Assembly (NCBI RefSeq): GCF_001680005.1 | Contig: NC_033569.1 | Coordinates: 124,001 to 188,000, forward strand | DNA from: Plasmodium coatneyi | Lineage: Eukaryota > Apicomplexa > Aconoidasida > Haemosporida > Plasmodiidae | Length of the DNA: 64,000 bases | Reading direction: 5' to 3' | In this document: in pieces, positions 12,142-24,100 of the stretch | Layout: every line of letters starts with the position of its first letter | How positions within the stretch are numbered: the stretch's first letter is position 1 | The notes under the pieces: generated by a model | Told to the model about the DNA's origin: nothing | The model's database searches: none | What the model saw: the letters and a program-made list of their open reading frames with translations, nothing else | Program-made: the position numbers and the translations under genes

Positions 12142-12957
12142 AGGGGGAACACCACAGGCAGTGGCAATAACCGCAGCGGCAGCGTAGGAAAATCTCAATT
12201 GGGAGGACAAAGATGATGCACCTCCCAGGGACACACCTGTAAGTACGCCCCGCGTGTGCATGGTATACATCTCCCTCCTTTTCGCTCCTTTCAGACGCGC
12301 AAATTCGGCTCCCGCTTTAGCTTGTTCTTTTTTTTTTTTTTTTTTTTTCAAAATCGTGCAAAAAATATGACCCGTTCAGGCAAAAACGCGTTTTCACCTG
12401 CACAAAAGTAACGAAAAAAAAAAAAAAAAAAAACTCCGCACCAACTTGCACGTGCGCGAAATGTGTGTGCAAGCGGGCGTCGGCACAGGGGTGTCCACCT
12501 TTGGTGCTGCACGCTCTGTGATGACCCACAGGGGGATGCTCATTTTGGCCAGGAAATACAATATGGCTGCATTTCATCCCCTTTGCGATTTTCGTCCAGT
12601 TCTACTTTTTTTTGTAAACCCTTATTTACACAACACGCGAAAATGCGCATCTCCCGTATTTATTTATTTATTATTTTTTTTTTTCCTGCACAATGTACTG
12701 TACCTCCGTGTGTACTGTACACGCACATCTCGGAGGTGTGTCAACGGAGTCCCCTTTTTTCATGCCCCGCAAACGTCTGGAAAAAAGGAGGTGAACGTTG
12801 ACCCGGAGAAACACAAAAAAAGAAAAAAAAGTGCCAAATACGTGAGGATGCGCCGTCCACCATTAAATAGGTACATGTCTACGCCTGTACGACTGCTCCA
12901 ATATATGCATTTATTTCCTTCGGGGGAGACGCCCCTGTGATTGGTACCCCTGTCCAC
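12142..12957. other. Convergent 3' intergenic region
   Basis: About 0.8 kb between the stops of eIF2B beta (+) and AP-3 sigma (-). It holds poly(dT) at about 12328-12348 and poly(dA) at about 12414-12432, likely within or near the two 3' UTRs. No gene was seen; the longer open frames read through the homopolymers. Confidence 0.5.
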
Positions 12958-13773
12958 TCAATCGCCAAAGAAGGAAGACTCGTTTTCAATTAACTTCTTC
13001 GCGCCATTGATGGAACCCACTATCGCTTCTATGTTCGTTTCCATAACGATGCCTGAGGTGAGGGGAAGGAGATGAGAGGCGACATGAAGCCACGTGCGAC
13101 ATCTTGTAAAATTACGTGTCCACCTCCATGTGTGCAGCTACATGCCCAGGCGAGGGTTAACCGAACGAGGTAGCCACGATGAAAAAAAAAAAAAAAAAAA
13201 AAAATCCCCCAATTGGTTTTCTTATGTTACGTTTTGCATACCTCCCATTATGATCTCATCCAGAATGTAGTTGATCTAACAGGGGAAAAATGAAAAAAAA
13301 AAATATATATAATAAATAAAAAATTATCGTCTATCCCCCAGTTGTGTACAATTTGGCATACTTAAACTCATGCGCCATTTTCCTACCCTACATGGGTCCC
13401 CCGTTTGGCACGCTGTTCTTTTGGAACTCCGTTTAAGTTGTCTCTCCCCCTTTATTACCTGCTCGTAATTATATATCAAGTCCAATTCACACACATTCTC
13501 GAAATTTGCATCTAACACTTGAACGAAAACCTGCACAATGGATGAAACGAGCCGTGTGGAATGGAAAAAAAACGCAAATGATGCTTGTATTTTCCCGCAG
13601 CTTTGCTCTCCATCTGGGGAATTGCTGCTAAAATTGAGTTATACCCCTATCGGTTGCTCATTAATTACTTACCTGAATTAGGTCCAGAATACCCAGCTCG
13701 CTCTCCATAGAGTCGATGATAAAAATAAAGTACAGGGTCGCGAAGTGCCTAACGAATGTGTGCAAATGGTATA

Positions 13774-13812
<39 letters not shown>

Positions 13813-14256
13813 CTTGTTTAATTGTTCCACGTAGCAACGGTATTTATGCTTTTCCATTAATATGGATAGTAAAGGTAAGTGGCTAGGGTAGCTGTCCATA
13901 TAACGCCACTTCCTTTTTATTCCTTGTCATTCCTCAATTTGCTACTCACCTGTACACAATTTTCACATCCGGACTGAACAATTCCTCATCTTCCAAAAAA
14001 CAACAGCACTCATTGGTAGTCCTTTTCTTTATAGTTTCATGAATTCGCTTTGTAATCATCTGTTGCCTTTCATGGCTCTGTGGAGTTAAAAATGGGTTAC
14101 ACGTATGTGTTCACCTTGCGTGTGCGAGCAGGCATACATATGGATCATAGGGTGTCATTTGCTTTTCTCCTTCCAGGTTGCACTTACACTCTCATCGTAA
14201 AATCGGAGGAACCTGGGCTTCCCATTGTTGTTTATTATTAGAACGCCTTTTATCAT
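12958..14256 (-). CDS. AP3S: AP-3 adaptor complex sigma subunit
   Basis: Six short exons reconstructed by eye: 14256-14188, 14077-13950, 13748-13673, 13530-13459, 13275-13242 and 13052-12958. Together they give 157 residues with every junction on GT/AG and in phase. The start MIKGVLIINNNGKPR, the middle ATLYFIF and ESELGILDLIQVF, the conserved NVCELDLIYN, and the end INYILDEIIMGG then IVMETN follow the sigma-adaptin fold block by block. ELGILDLIQ and the GGxVxETN motif fit AP-3 sigma better than AP-1 or AP-2 sigma. The complex sorts cargo from endosome/Golgi membranes; in Plasmodium its cargo is not settled. Introns are 95-217 bases long and two contain long dA:dT runs (for example 13773-13808). 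Too split to appear as a single open frame. Confidence 0.9.
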
Positions 14257-15285
14257 CTTTCCTACGCAGCTTTAACTATTTTGCTATGACTAGCCCGCTT
14301 CGAAGTCTTACTAATATGCTTTCTTCTCCTTTCAGCTTCTTCTACGAACTGCCGCGCTTGCTGCGCGTACGCGGTAATAACGTTCATAGGAGAACGTCCA
14401 CACTTGGGCCTGGTCGTTTACACGAAACTTGCAACATAACGTGATTACTTCGAAATTGCAAAAAAGCAGGGACTACCTTTGTTGGTGAAGCAACCACTAC
14501 CCCTGTGTATGGCTAAAAGGGCCAACAATAGGTTCACTGATGCGTCAGCCTTTTTTTTTTTTTTTTTTCCCCTCCTGTACCTTTGCGCGTTATTTTTGCA
14601 CAGTTGTACGACCCGTTTAACCTACTTTTCTGTATCAAGAAATTGCATTTTTTTGAAACCCTTTTTTTTTTTTTCGGAATACCTCCTCCAACGTCAGTTA
14701 CCACGGTTTGAAAAAATACGCACCCCGTGGTGGTGATACCTGTGCGACGAAGTTACAGAAGATGCGCAGCATTACCCTTTATCTTCCAATTTGCTAACCT
14801 CTCTTTTTAATGTGTTCGCCACCGGGGGAGGTCGTAACCCATGCATTGTGGTTGAAGAGGGACTCTTGCGCGCACCCAGTTTTTACTCAAATTGAACTGG
14901 ACTTAGTTGATCTCTCCTTCATATCAATGTGTTTGTTAATGAGAATACGCAGTGGTCCTCTCATGGGGGGAGGTCCCACCCCTGTGTTGCTCACACGCAC
15001 GTTCTGCAACGTGTAATCATGTGGAGTGCATACAAACGGTTAACAAGTGAAGACCAAGCCTGGGGGGAGAAGCAAGTTAAGTACAACACATTCAGCAGAT
15101 AACCCCTCGACAATATGTACAAAAAAAAAAAAAAAAAAAAAATCGCCGCGCAAACTTAGACGGGCAAATCGACATTGTAAGGGGTAAACATAGATGAGGG
15201 CTATGCGGAGCACACGGGAAAATGCCGCACAAATGGGGGAGGATAACTTTGGGAAAAGGAAGGTAAGAACCCTCCCCGAAGCACA
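14257..15285. other. Intergenic region upstream of AP-3 sigma
   Basis: About 1.0 kb between the AP-3 sigma start and the 3' end of the coiled-coil gene. It contains T tracts (about 14551-14568, 14661-14674) and an A tract (15121-15142). No gene was seen. Confidence 0.5.
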
Positions 15286-17235
15286 TCAGATTCCCTTCAA
15301 CGAGGTGTACCTCTCCTGGTATGCCTTTAGCTGCGTATCCTTCTCGGCTATCTGCTGCCTCTTCCGTTCGCACTCCTGCTCGAGGGTGGCCGTCAGTTCA
15401 GAGTTAAACAACTGAAAGTCGAATTCGAGTTTTTCCAGTTCGCCCTGCTTAACAAAATTGTTATGTTCATCCTGCTTGTTCTTAATCTGGGAAGAGATCG
15501 ACTCAACCAACTGATCATACTTTTGTGTGAGGGCATCTTTCGTCTCCTTTATTTTAGCCTCCGAGGTTCCTTCTTGTTTGGTCACTTCTAGATGAAGAGT
15601 CCCTACTTCCTGGGTGATCACCTCTAGTCGATGCTGCAAATCAGTCTGTTCATTTTGCAGAGTCGTAATTTCTTCCTCCTGTTCGGTAACCCTCTTAGCA
15701 GTATCGTCTATTTCTTTCTGAAGCGAGTTGTGCATCTCATTTTTTTCGTATAAACCAGTGGACAATTTCGTTAAGTGTGTTTTTAATTCTTTGTAGGTTT
15801 TCTGCACATCATTGTTATCGGGCCCATTTTCCGTCTCGCGCTTTAAACTGGCTAGCTGTTCGTTGGACAAATTTACTAGCTGCAAAAGTTTTGACAATTT
15901 GAAAAAAAAATCTTTTTGCTCAAGGAGTAACTTTTCTGAATTTTCCATAAGGTTTAATATTTCTTCCTTCCTTTTTTCATTTTCCAATTTGACCTTTTCT
16001 AAGTGTTCCAATTCGGTTTCGTGTCCCTGCAGCGCAGCACGACATTGATTGATTGATATGTCTACCGCCTCCATCCTTCTGTTAACATGGTCGTAATTTT
16101 CTTGTAGCTTTGCATTTTCATTTTTGGCCGCATTGCATTGGTCACTAATGTGTGAAAATTCTTCCTGTGTTTGCTTCAAATTGGTTTTTTTCCTGATTAG
16201 TTGATCACTTAATTCTTTGATGAGGAGAGACTCCTGCTCGTTTTCTCTTTTGCTTTCTTCACAGGAGTTGGATACATTAGTCAGACCTACCTCCAATTCG
16301 TTGTAACTTTGGCTGAGTTCATTTTTCTCCACCTCCATGGCGGTTACTTCATTTTCTAACTCCTTTATCTGCTCAGATAGCAGGTCGCATTTGTCATTGA
16401 TATGGGAATTACATCGATACAGGTCGTTCAGAATGATGTCGTGCTCGTCCTTTAAACTTTGCAGTTCATCATTTTTTATCTTCCTCTCATTGGACAAAGT
16501 TGAAATTTCCTTTTGCATTTCTTCTATTTGCTCCTCAATTTTATTCAAATCGATCGAACTCTGCTTCTTTTCATTCATTTGGGAGTTACATTTTTCCTTT
16601 ATCATATCGAATTCCTTTTTATATTCTTCTATGCTGGAGAGTAGTTCCTTGTATTTATTTTCCACTTGATTTTTTTCTTCCCTTTTTATCTCTATTTCTT
16701 CCTGAACACGTTCATATTCCTTTTTCAAACTTTCCACTCCTTTTTGCATAGTTAAAATGTTTTCCTTCGTGGTGGTAAGTTGGCCAGTTTTCTCCACCAG
16801 CAAATCGTACGCCCTATCAAATTCCGTTAATTCATTTTCCTTGATATTTTTTAACTTCACATTCATGTATCCATTCTGGTCACTCAAATCACTAATAATA
16901 TTTTCGTATTTTATAAAAACATAACTCAGATTGGTCGTCGTATATTCAAAGTAATTTTTAATTAATTCTTCTTCCACTTTTAATTCCTTGTTCCCTTCCT
17001 TAATTTGTCTTTCCAATTCTTCCGACATGCATTTTAAGTAGGAGAATTTTTTTTTTATATTATTCAATTCGAACTCTGTTTTCGATCGCTTCTTTAGCTG
17101 CTCACTGATGATTATGCTGATATCCGTTTTGATATTTTCAAATAATTTTATTTCCTTTTCCTTCTGTCTGTTGTTGTATCTAGTGTCCAGTAACATTGTT
17201 AGGGATTCTCGTGACCTCTTGGTCGTCTTTTCCAT
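15286..17235 (-). CDS. Coiled-coil protein of unknown function
   Basis: Single exon, 649 residues, ATG at 17235. Nearly the whole length is heptad-patterned coiled coil rich in Glu, Lys, Gln and Leu. There is no membrane segment and no recognisable enzymatic domain. Cys residues are sparse. The N-terminus is basic (MEKTTKRSRES) and could be a localisation signal. The layout resembles SMC-like, kinetochore or cytoskeletal coiled-coil proteins, but coiled coils look alike by eye, so no family is assigned. It lies in the same orientation as VPS26 and the CSC1-like gene but with about 1 kb gaps, so a separate transcription unit is likely. Confidence 0.85.
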   Translation of the reverse strand: MEKTTKRSRESLTMLLDTRYNNRQKEKEIKLFENIKTDISIIISEQLKKRSKTEFELNNIKKKFSYLKCMSEELERQIKEGNKELKVEEELIKNYFEYTTTNLSYVFIKYENIISDLSDQNGYMNVKLKNIKENELTEFDRAYDLLVEKTGQLTTTKENILTMQKGVESLKKEYERVQEEIEIKREEKNQVENKYKELLSSIEEYKKEFDMIKEKCNSQMNEKKQSSIDLNKIEEQIEEMQKEISTLSNERKIKNDELQSLKDEHDIILNDLYRCNSHINDKCDLLSEQIKELENEVTAMEVEKNELSQSYNELEVGLTNVSNSCEESKRENEQESLLIKELSDQLIRKKTNLKQTQEEFSHISDQCNAAKNENAKLQENYDHVNRRMEAVDISINQCRAALQGHETELEHLEKVKLENEKRKEEILNLMENSEKLLLEQKDFFFKLSKLLQLVNLSNEQLASLKRETENGPDNNDVQKTYKELKTHLTKLSTGLYEKNEMHNSLQKEIDDTAKRVTEQEEEITTLQNEQTDLQHRLEVITQEVGTLHLEVTKQEGTSEAKIKETKDALTQKYDQLVESISSQIKNKQDEHNNFVKQGELEKLEFDFQLFNSELTATLEQECERKRQQIAEKDTQLKAYQERYTSLKGI

Positions 17236-18252
17236 GGTGCGTCTAATCGTGAAAGTAACTCCTATATTATTATACCCCCTAAATCTATTCGCTCCGTTCC
17301 TTCTGACAGACGTAATAGCCTACACAAAATTAGTTACACACTGCAACGCGGCTCAAAAGGATCTTTGGTGGGGGGTAAATTTTCACACACTTTACGCTTA
17401 CACCGGGGGAGACACAATACACATGGATTGTCTTCCGCTTAGCCCCAGTTGAGCTGTTTCCCTTTTTTTGTATTTCGAATGGCGCACCCAATGATATGGG
17501 TTTATCACGCTATGAAAAAAAAAAAAAAAACAAAGAACGTTTTCCCCGTCGCGTTAGGACAACTGAGTGAACAAGTGCACAAACAGAGGGAGAAGTCATC
17601 AACCTGAATTGCACTAAGAACAACATAAGGGAGAAACAGTGATGAACAACATTACCGGCAAACATCAACGCGCTACTCCTACACGTTGCTTTCCCTTCTT
17701 TTTTTTCATCCCCCCCTGTAGACAAGCGTACATACACCTCTACCAAATGCACATGCAAATCTCGCGTGGTGGACTCAGCGTGTCCACATGTCCCTTGTAC
17801 CTTATCCCTAACGAAGGGTACTTATTTAAAATTCAGATGTTTCCATAAAAAAGTAAAAAAAAAAAAAATCATCCAATCGTTATGAATTATGACCACATAG
17901 GGGGGGCGAGCAAAACATGCTCAGTAAAAAAAAAAAAAAAATAATAAATAAATAAAATAACTACGCCGCACAACATTGTGCAACATCAAAACGAAGGGCT
18001 AAAATGAAGGTAAAAGATGAACGCGAAATAGCAACAGCAACACGTAAGCAACACACCCAGTAAGCGCAACTCGCGACTTGCTGATAGGGGGCCGCTCAAA
18101 CCGCATAACCCTGTGTTCGAATATATGGGGTACTTCCCAAAACATCGGTTAATAGAATGAATGTAGACTCATCCCCCGACGCCAAATGGGTGACGAGCAC
18201 GAATAAGCATAACTGGTCACATGTAAATGACGCCTCCTGTTTGCCAGCGCGA
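17236..18252. other. Intergenic region between coiled-coil gene and VPS26
   Basis: About 1.0 kb with A tracts at 17515-17530, 17855-17868 and 17926-17940. It is presumably the promoter of the coiled-coil gene and the 3' UTR of VPS26. No gene was seen. Confidence 0.5.
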
Positions 18253-19272
18253 TCACCCCAGCTTCTTCCGCCAGAGGAAAATTTCCTGCTTCTTAAAGTA
18301 ACGACGCTCGTCCTCATCCACAATTATCAAGTTTATGTAGTACTTAACGGAAAACTTGTTCTGAATGTTTTTATACGTGGGGGTCAAGTCGAATCCACTC
18401 AAGTAGAGTCGAACCGGAATGCATTCCGACTTTATGGGAGACCCATCCATAATCTCAAACTTAGACAGAGTCACAGTTTCCGTGGTGTAATTTTTACCAA
18501 CGCCAGATGTCTCCATTTTTATTATGTCCAATTCCATATGCTTTATTTTAATCCTTACAAGTAAGAAGTAAACCTTCCCAACTACAACGTCCTTCAAATG
18601 GTACTTGGACTTATCATACTCAAATTCGATGTGAAGGCAGTCTTCAATTCCTACCTCCATTTTTATAGTGCTATTAATCTCCGGAGGAATGCATAAATTT
18701 TGTACTATAAAATCTATTTCCTTTTGTATGTTCCCTGAATATCCTTTTATTATGTTTAACCGGACGAAGTAGCGTAACTCTACATTGGTTCCGAAATATG
18801 ATTCATGTTGTTTGTCGACTGAGGAAAACTTCCATTTGAATTGTTTGCTTTCTATTAGAAACCCTGGGGGTTCTAGATCCTTAGAAATAGAGAAAAAGTC
18901 GTACGAGTTTGACTTATCATTGAGGATGTTTATCTGCCCAATCAATTCTAACTTAATTCCGTAATGTTCAAACTTCTTTCCTGGTTTTAAACTAATCGTC
19001 GCAACCCCGTTAATGTCCTCTCCATCTGAGAATATGGGACACTTGTCTCCCTTTTTGTCCTTTCGCAGGAATGCGAACTTCCGGCTTGCTTCTGCGTCTA
19101 TTTTAAGGTCTATCGAGCACACGCTCCCGAAAATGTTGGACAGCTGCAAAGGGGTAAAGGGAGGGAGACATATCATATATCGGTATGGCAGTATGGGTAA
19201 TAGCAGTTTAAGCTAGCGCGGTTCATTCTGCCTCTTTCTACGTGACGCATTTTTCCCCCCCATGCTTACCAT
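18253..19272 (-). CDS. VPS26: Retromer subunit VPS26
   Basis: Two coding exons: 19272-19270, which is only the ATG followed by GTAAGC, and 19143-18253 after a TTTGCAG acceptor; 297 residues. The product starts M-LSNIFGSVCSIDLKI. It matches VPS26 throughout, with the nearly invariant KMEVGIEDCLHIEFEY, SKYHLKDVVVGK, YFLLVRIKIKHMEL, FEIMDGSPIK, LSGFDLTPT and RRYFKKQEIFLWRK. VPS26 is the arrestin-like subunit of the retromer trimer that recovers cargo receptors from endosomes to the Golgi; in apicomplexans retromer is linked to trafficking to secretory organelles. The continuous frame begins further upstream at 19176, but those 11 residues are intron sequence. Confidence 0.95.
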
Positions 19273-21166
19273 CGTGACACCCGCACGGCTCAAAATCAAC
19301 CTGGAGCAGGCCAATGTCCCCTTGCACCAAGTCGAATCGATAATCCAACGCCCGTTCGGTGATGTCCCACTTTACTGCATCAGCAGGTGTTTCATATGGG
19401 AATACATAAAAGGGTGCAATCGCATGTGCAGGGCGGATGATCGAGTTCTCATGCCCCTGACTACGCACCGGGGGCGTCCACTTGGTCTGGTTACCCTTTT
19501 CGCGGCTACGTTAAGCGCAGTGTGCAATGCTATATGCGCAATATGCAGTCCTTTCTATGCCGTTTCGGTAGGCTTACTCACACGCTCTCCGAAATTTTGC
19601 CCTGAGATGTATTCACATGTCCGCGCATACATACATTCCAACCTCTGAGCTCCTGCGCCTCGCAAGCATACCTCCCAGGGATACATTAAATACGGAAAAA
19701 AAAACAAAAAAAATGGGTTACGTTATCCTTCAAAAGGTAAACAGGGTTTTCAAGCCGTATATCTCAACAACGCTTGTGATATACACATCAAATAGTTCTT
19801 TTCCCCATCCCAATTTGCATGAAAATAAAAAAAATTAGAAAGATCAAAACGCTCAAGAAGGTTAAAAAAAACAGAACTCCCGGGAACAGAACGAAGTAGG
19901 TATACGAGATGGTCCCTTTCAAACATACAGTAGTGGAAACTACCCCGTCCCTTTGACCTCAAACTGTCAAGGTTAAAAGTGCGCTTTCCTTTGCTACTTT
20001 TGCATATGGATCTTTGGTGCGGCCAAAATGTGTTACTGGGCGGAATAGCCAAATAGTGAAATGAAATTTTTTTTTTTTTTTTTTTTTTTTCACCTTGCCG
20101 TTCAGGTAAAATATAGGAAAAAAAAAAAAAAAAAAAAAGGCCCTCCCCCAGGAAAAAAGCAGATCGAGCTAAACAAATGGAGATGACAATTTCCATTTCT
20201 CATCACGAAGGAACACCCTTTTTAAGCACATTGGAAAATAAAAAAATACGCTAGGGAAGCCTAATCGGAATGTGCTACTTCCTACATGACATGTTCCCAT
20301 ACGTTTAAGCGCATTTCACGGGAAAGACCGTTTAACGGAAATGGGGTGAGTGCAGCCGCCCGGTGAGGAAGTCACCAAGCGCATGTAGAAGGAATAAAAC
20401 TTTCGAAGCTTAACAAGTGATGCCCGCAGTGTGTGTCGTACCAGTGCACACTTAGGGTGGCTTCTCCCCTTTCTGGTTGCACACTCCACACACAATAGTT
20501 GTAGTTAAGCAGAGTGAAGCAAAAAAAAAATTTTTTTTTAAATCAAAAAGAGCTTATTAAATTATAATTTTTTTTACCGCTGTTTTATTATTAAAAAAAA
20601 AGGCGTCCAAGAATCATATGTATGATACATGGCGCATACGCGCACGTGTGCATATTACACAGGGGTGCTATAATATAGTGGGACATTATCACACTGCCTC
20701 TACACAAATGGAAAGGCCAAAAAAAAAAAAAGAAAAAAAAAAAGAATATGGTACAGAGTGGGTGATGAATGCGCCTCATGGCAACTAAACGGATAGGAAG
20801 CTAAACAGAAAAACACATATAACTGCAGAAAAAAGCGAAGCACAAAACAAAAACAAAGTTAAATACGCTTAAAAAAGGAATACTATATCTTAAAAAAAAA
20901 AAGGGGGGGTCACAAACAAATTCTCGCATCAAACGTTCAAGTAGTGATGTGTCTGCTTGAGGTCAAAATTTTAATTTGACTGGGTAGGTAAAGGGGGCCA
21001 CCGCACATACACATACATACACGTACGTAACATACTCGATTACACATGCTTATACATACTAACGCATATTTACACATACATTGGCATACTTTGGAATATT
21101 TCGGCATACTTGGACATACTTTGGTGTCCTACTCACCTACGCGGCACGCTCGGCAAAGGCACTTTT
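19273..21166. other. Intergenic region between VPS26 and the CSC1-like gene
   Basis: About 1.9 kb with poly(dT) at about 20067-20090, poly(dA) at 20119-20138 and other short A/T runs (20521-20541, 20718-20741). A degenerate ACATAC/TTACAC repeat lies near 21001-21120. No gene was supported; the frame at 19750-20196 on the minus strand reads through two homopolymers and looks accidental. Confidence 0.5.
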
Positions 21167-24100
21167 TCACCGCTTCGCTTCGTACGGGTTGGCATAGGCG
21201 TACTTCAACTTATTCAGGTCCTTCAAATTACTCACGTAGACGTTTTTCTCACAAAGGTAACAAAACGTTCTCTTCCCTTTCTTCTTCTTTATGTGGTTTG
21301 TGCTCACCCATTCCGTAGATCGGCACAGCAGCAGTAGCGTTGTGAGGGACGAAGACAAAAAGAGGATGTTCCTCCCCACGGAAATGAATTTGTTTTGTAC
21401 CCGAGAGAAGAAGGTAAACATGACGAGCTGCAAGGGGGGGGAAATGCGCCGATGAAGCATACGTCGGTGTGCCGACGACGAAGACGTGAATGTTATGATC
21501 ATGCATACCATTCACTACGCAGACGCATCAAACAAAATAACTTACTTGAAAAAAGGCCACGGAAAAAAGCATAAACTTAATGGCCGTCCTTATGATAGCT
21601 CCATGGCTGTCCAAATTGGTTCGGCACACTTCATATATCAGGTTGTACTTGTCTATGTAGTAGCGGAGGAAGAAGTACAGCGAGCCGAGCGGGAGGATGA
21701 AAGGCACAGCGACACTGCAGGGGGGGGGAAATGTAAACATATAAATATAAAAATGCGTAAGTTATAAAACGAGGGGGAAGGTAAAATAAATTAACCAAAA
21801 AAGACGAAAGGACCCCCACGAAAATGCCTACAAACACACTCAAACGATGTGGAAGCCAAAAAAAAAGTATGGTTTATACGCAGTCTGCACCTACCTGAAG
21901 GTCAATATCAGGGCCAAAATGGTAGTGTTGAATCCGTACCAGTAACCAAAATCAAAACTCCATGCACCGGTTTCTTTCTTCGTTACCGTTTTGACGATTG
22001 ATCGGACTGGAAAAGGGGAAAATGGGAAAATGGGAAAACGGTAAAATGGTAAAATGGGAAGAAGGACACATTGTACATGGAAGATTAATCCTTCCGATGG
22101 GCCACACTGCGGGTACGCACTTTGCGTGTGCACACCCCCTGTGAGGAGTGCAAATCGGGCCTTACTTGAAAACTGCGGAATTTGAAGCAACTGGTTTGCA
22201 CAGGTCAGGAAGCAACAGTGAAGCAAGTATCTCATAGCGAAGAACCCACTGGAGTTGAACAGGTAGGCCCCCAGGCGGGTGGACCACTGACCTATTTCGT
22301 CGGAGTACATAACCTACGGGGGGGAGGGGCAACAATGTGTAATGCTCATGATTAGGAGTTGTACATCCGGGTAGAAATGTATGCAGTTCGCGCCTCTCTC
22401 GATGCGGCCGTACCTTTATGAGCGAACTGAGCGGGGACAATGACAAGAGGGGAATAATAATTGTGTTCAGAATTAAAAAGATAAAGTTCCCCTGCAAGAC
22501 ATATGTATGTTCGCTGGACTTCCTTATAAACCCAACGGCAACCGAAACGCAAGCGATTAGGGCCGGCTGGATGATACTGTTAACGACAATGACGATGAAA
22601 GGGGAGAGCCACGCTGCGGGGAAAAAAAGGGGAGAGAAAACATACGTTGGGGGGGAGCAAACATACGTTGGGGGGGAGCAAACATACGTTGGGGGGGAGC
22701 AAACATACGTTAGGGCGGAGCAAACATACGTTAGGGCGGAGCAAACATGTGTTCGGGGTGCACTACGATGTTCGCTCGGCCACCCGGTTATACGATTACG
22801 TGTGTAATCTGTCTAGGCTTACTTATAAGAATGGCGCTAATGTTGCCGGAGCTGGGGTCCTCCTGGCGGTACTTCTTAATCTTCAACTTCAGTATATTGT
22901 CAATAGACGTGACGGTCAAAATGATAATCGTGTTGGCCAGCAACAGCAGGGCGTTAAGTATAATAAAACGAGCACAAACCTTGTAACTGTGATTTTTCAA
23001 ATTCTTCCATATGATATCATAATTCGGAGGGGCATTTGATATGATCCATTTGTTCCTTTCCGTAAAGGGGATGTTATGAATGCAGTCATGCACAGACTTC
23101 GTATCGATAAATGAGACGAAACAAACCCCCGTGGATTTTTTAGGAGTTTCATTTTTTATGGAGTAAAATTTAATCAAATGTTCTTTAAGTTTCTTCTTCC
23201 AGTGACTTTTTTTATTTTTTTTTAAAAAGAAGAATAATTTATGAAATATATTTCTTTTCGACTCTGACTTGTATCTATTTTTTTTTTTTTTTTTGTAATT
23301 TAAATCCATGTTGTCATTTTCCTTGGTGGATAAATTCTCCAAATCGTAGAACAACATTTCGTTGTTGTTACTCATTAGATTTTCATCCTCAATGTCTAGT
23401 TTGTATGTGTAATTTTTGTTTGAATTTTTTTTTTTTTTCATTTTGCTGCTTTGCATATCGTCATCTTCGTCACTGGTATCTTTTAAGAAACTGGCTTGGT
23501 TTTCCACTCGACTTCCTTTCCTTCGTCTACCGTCTTCTCTCTGTTCATCCCCTTTGTCATTTGTTTTTTCCTCTCCACTCAATTCTGACCTCCTGTTCCT
23601 CCTTTTGCATCCTTCTTTTGTCCGATTGGTGGCTGCCACAGTATCCCCCATCGTTTGTCCATAGTATGCTTCTCCCTCCTCGTTACACTTTGATCCTTCT
23701 ATATCGCTTCCCAGGTCGGCCAACCCATAAGGTTTATTCTTCTTCTTTTTCTTCTGCTCATCCGGATTGGATGCATCTGCATGTATTTCTTCGCACTCAT
23801 CCGTTTTGTTCCTATTTTGGCAGTTTGTTTGGTCCTCGGATGGGGTTACCCCTTCAAGGGGCACTTTCCCTTTAGGGTTATCTACCCCCTCGATGGGATC
23901 CTCCGTGGGCGCGCCTCCCTCCTTTGTAGGCGAACCTGTAGGTGCGATTTCCCCCGTCTGGGCATTCTCCCCATTTAGCCGCTCCTCCCCATCAAGTAAT
24001 TCCAGGGGGGCGTCCACTGAACTGTTCTTCCCCTTGGCGTCCGTCTTCGGGTCCGCCTTTGGATCCACCTTGGAGCCCTTCTTCCTGTTCAGAAAGCCGA

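Noticed and set aside
19750..20196. 148-residue minus-strand frame
   Set aside because: It spans two homopolymer tracts (Phe and Lys runs) and shows no family features.
22638..22757. Possible CRISPR-like array
   Set aside because: Units are contiguous with no unique spacers; eukaryotic intronic minisatellite.
22418..22807. Plus-strand open frame with repeated GGEQTYV units
   Set aside because: It is a shadow of the 21-bp minisatellite in an intron of the minus-strand CSC1-like gene.
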